Part shown: piece by piece, positions 63,891 to 64,000 of the stretch
Numbering within the stretch: position 1 is the first letter of the stretch
How the letters are laid out: each line of letters starts with the position of its first letter
DNA from: Wyeomyia smithii
Lineage: Eukaryota > Arthropoda > Insecta > Diptera > Culicidae
Direction: 5' to 3'
DNA: 64,000 bases
Assembly: GCF_029784165.1 (NCBI RefSeq)
Contig: NC_073695.1
Coordinates: forward strand, 191,669,357-191,733,356
Notes under the pieces: generated by a model
The model's input: the letters and a program-made list of their open reading frames with translations, nothing else
Databases searched by the model: none
Told to the model about the DNA's origin: nothing
Translations under genes and position numbers: made by a program

Positions 63891-64000
63891 TCTGATCGTG
63901 GCAAAGGAGATAAAGTCAAGGGAAAGACAAAGTCCCGTTAATCTCGTGCTGGGCTTTAACCCGCGGAAGGTCGAATTCATTGTCTGCTATGTAATGGAAA
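63891..64000 (+). pseudogene. H2A: Histone H2A pseudogene, N-terminal part, runs off the window
   Basis: H2A is a core nucleosome protein. From 63891 the frame reads SDRGKGDKVKGKTKSR, a stop, SRAGL, a stop, then PAEGRIHCLLCNG. This follows the H2A N-terminus (GKGGKVKGKAKSR...RAGLQFPVGRIHRLLRKGN) codon by codon with no indel through about residue 37. The ATG is lost (TTA at 63888-63890), two TAA stops occur (63939-63941 and 63957-63959), and several basic residues are changed. It is certainly inactive. Loss without frameshift suggests decay by point mutation of a once-complete gene copy. The 3' part lies outside the window. Confidence 0.88.

Overview
This window looks like animal nuclear DNA from a mosquito, most likely a culicine such as Aedes. 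That is an inference from the repeat content: I-, R1-, RTE- and CR1/Jockey-clade retrotransposon relics, DD37E and DD37D (maT) IS630-Tc1-mariner elements, two tRNA-derived SINE families and many MITEs. The sequence is AT-rich, has no operon-like gene packing, and I found no intact host protein gene in it. Almost every readable protein is a broken transposon protein. The one host-type coding sequence I recognise is the start of a histone H2A pseudogene at the right edge.

Layout. 1-1950 (minus): I-clade (MosquI-like) retrotransposon, ORF1 then ORF2, running off the left edge. 2097-3115 (minus): internally deleted CR1/Jockey-like fragment. 6500-10195 (minus): at least two R1-clade copies head to tail. 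10200-12975 (plus): RTE-clade retrotransposon split by a DD37E transposon with precise TA target duplication. 13015-13870 (minus): second, internally deleted IS630-Tc1-mariner relic. 18.1-25.3 kb: MITEs, a maT relic capped by a SINE, and a full SINE with perfect target duplications. 37.6-39.5 kb (minus): second RTE copy. 59.8-60.4 kb: mariner relic. 60.6-61.7 kb: pogo-like MITE holding a minisatellite and an RTE fragment. Large intervals (about 3.1-6.5, 14-18, 28.7-33.4, 43.7-47.3, 54-58 and 62.7-63.9 kb) hold nothing I can name.

The most interesting structure is one dispersed family present about ten times in both orientations (20.8, 22.9, 26-28.6, 33.5, 34.7, 35.9, 42.4, 47.4, 51.5, 58.0 and 58.8 kb). 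Each good copy starts with an inverted repeat of the type TTGACGTAGGACTACGTC. The matching repeat near the other end is followed by about 40 further bases that fold into a hairpin and stop in a T-rich site. This asymmetric layout is that of Helentron-associated non-autonomous elements (HINEs). Inside there is no conserved reading frame. Instead there is an inverted CCAAT box, a TATA box and, some hundreds of bases downstream, a 16-nt 6-4-6 hairpin with a CCT-TTTN-AGG core resembling the 3' stem-loop of replication-dependent histone mRNAs. I infer that these are rolling-circle elements carrying a compact Pol II unit, possibly captured from a histone-like gene. In one copy a maT transposon has inserted exactly at the TATA box, and a sister copy preserves the empty site.

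Clade and family names come from remembered motifs, since no database search was possible. Element ends are given to the base only where terminal repeats or target duplications fix them.
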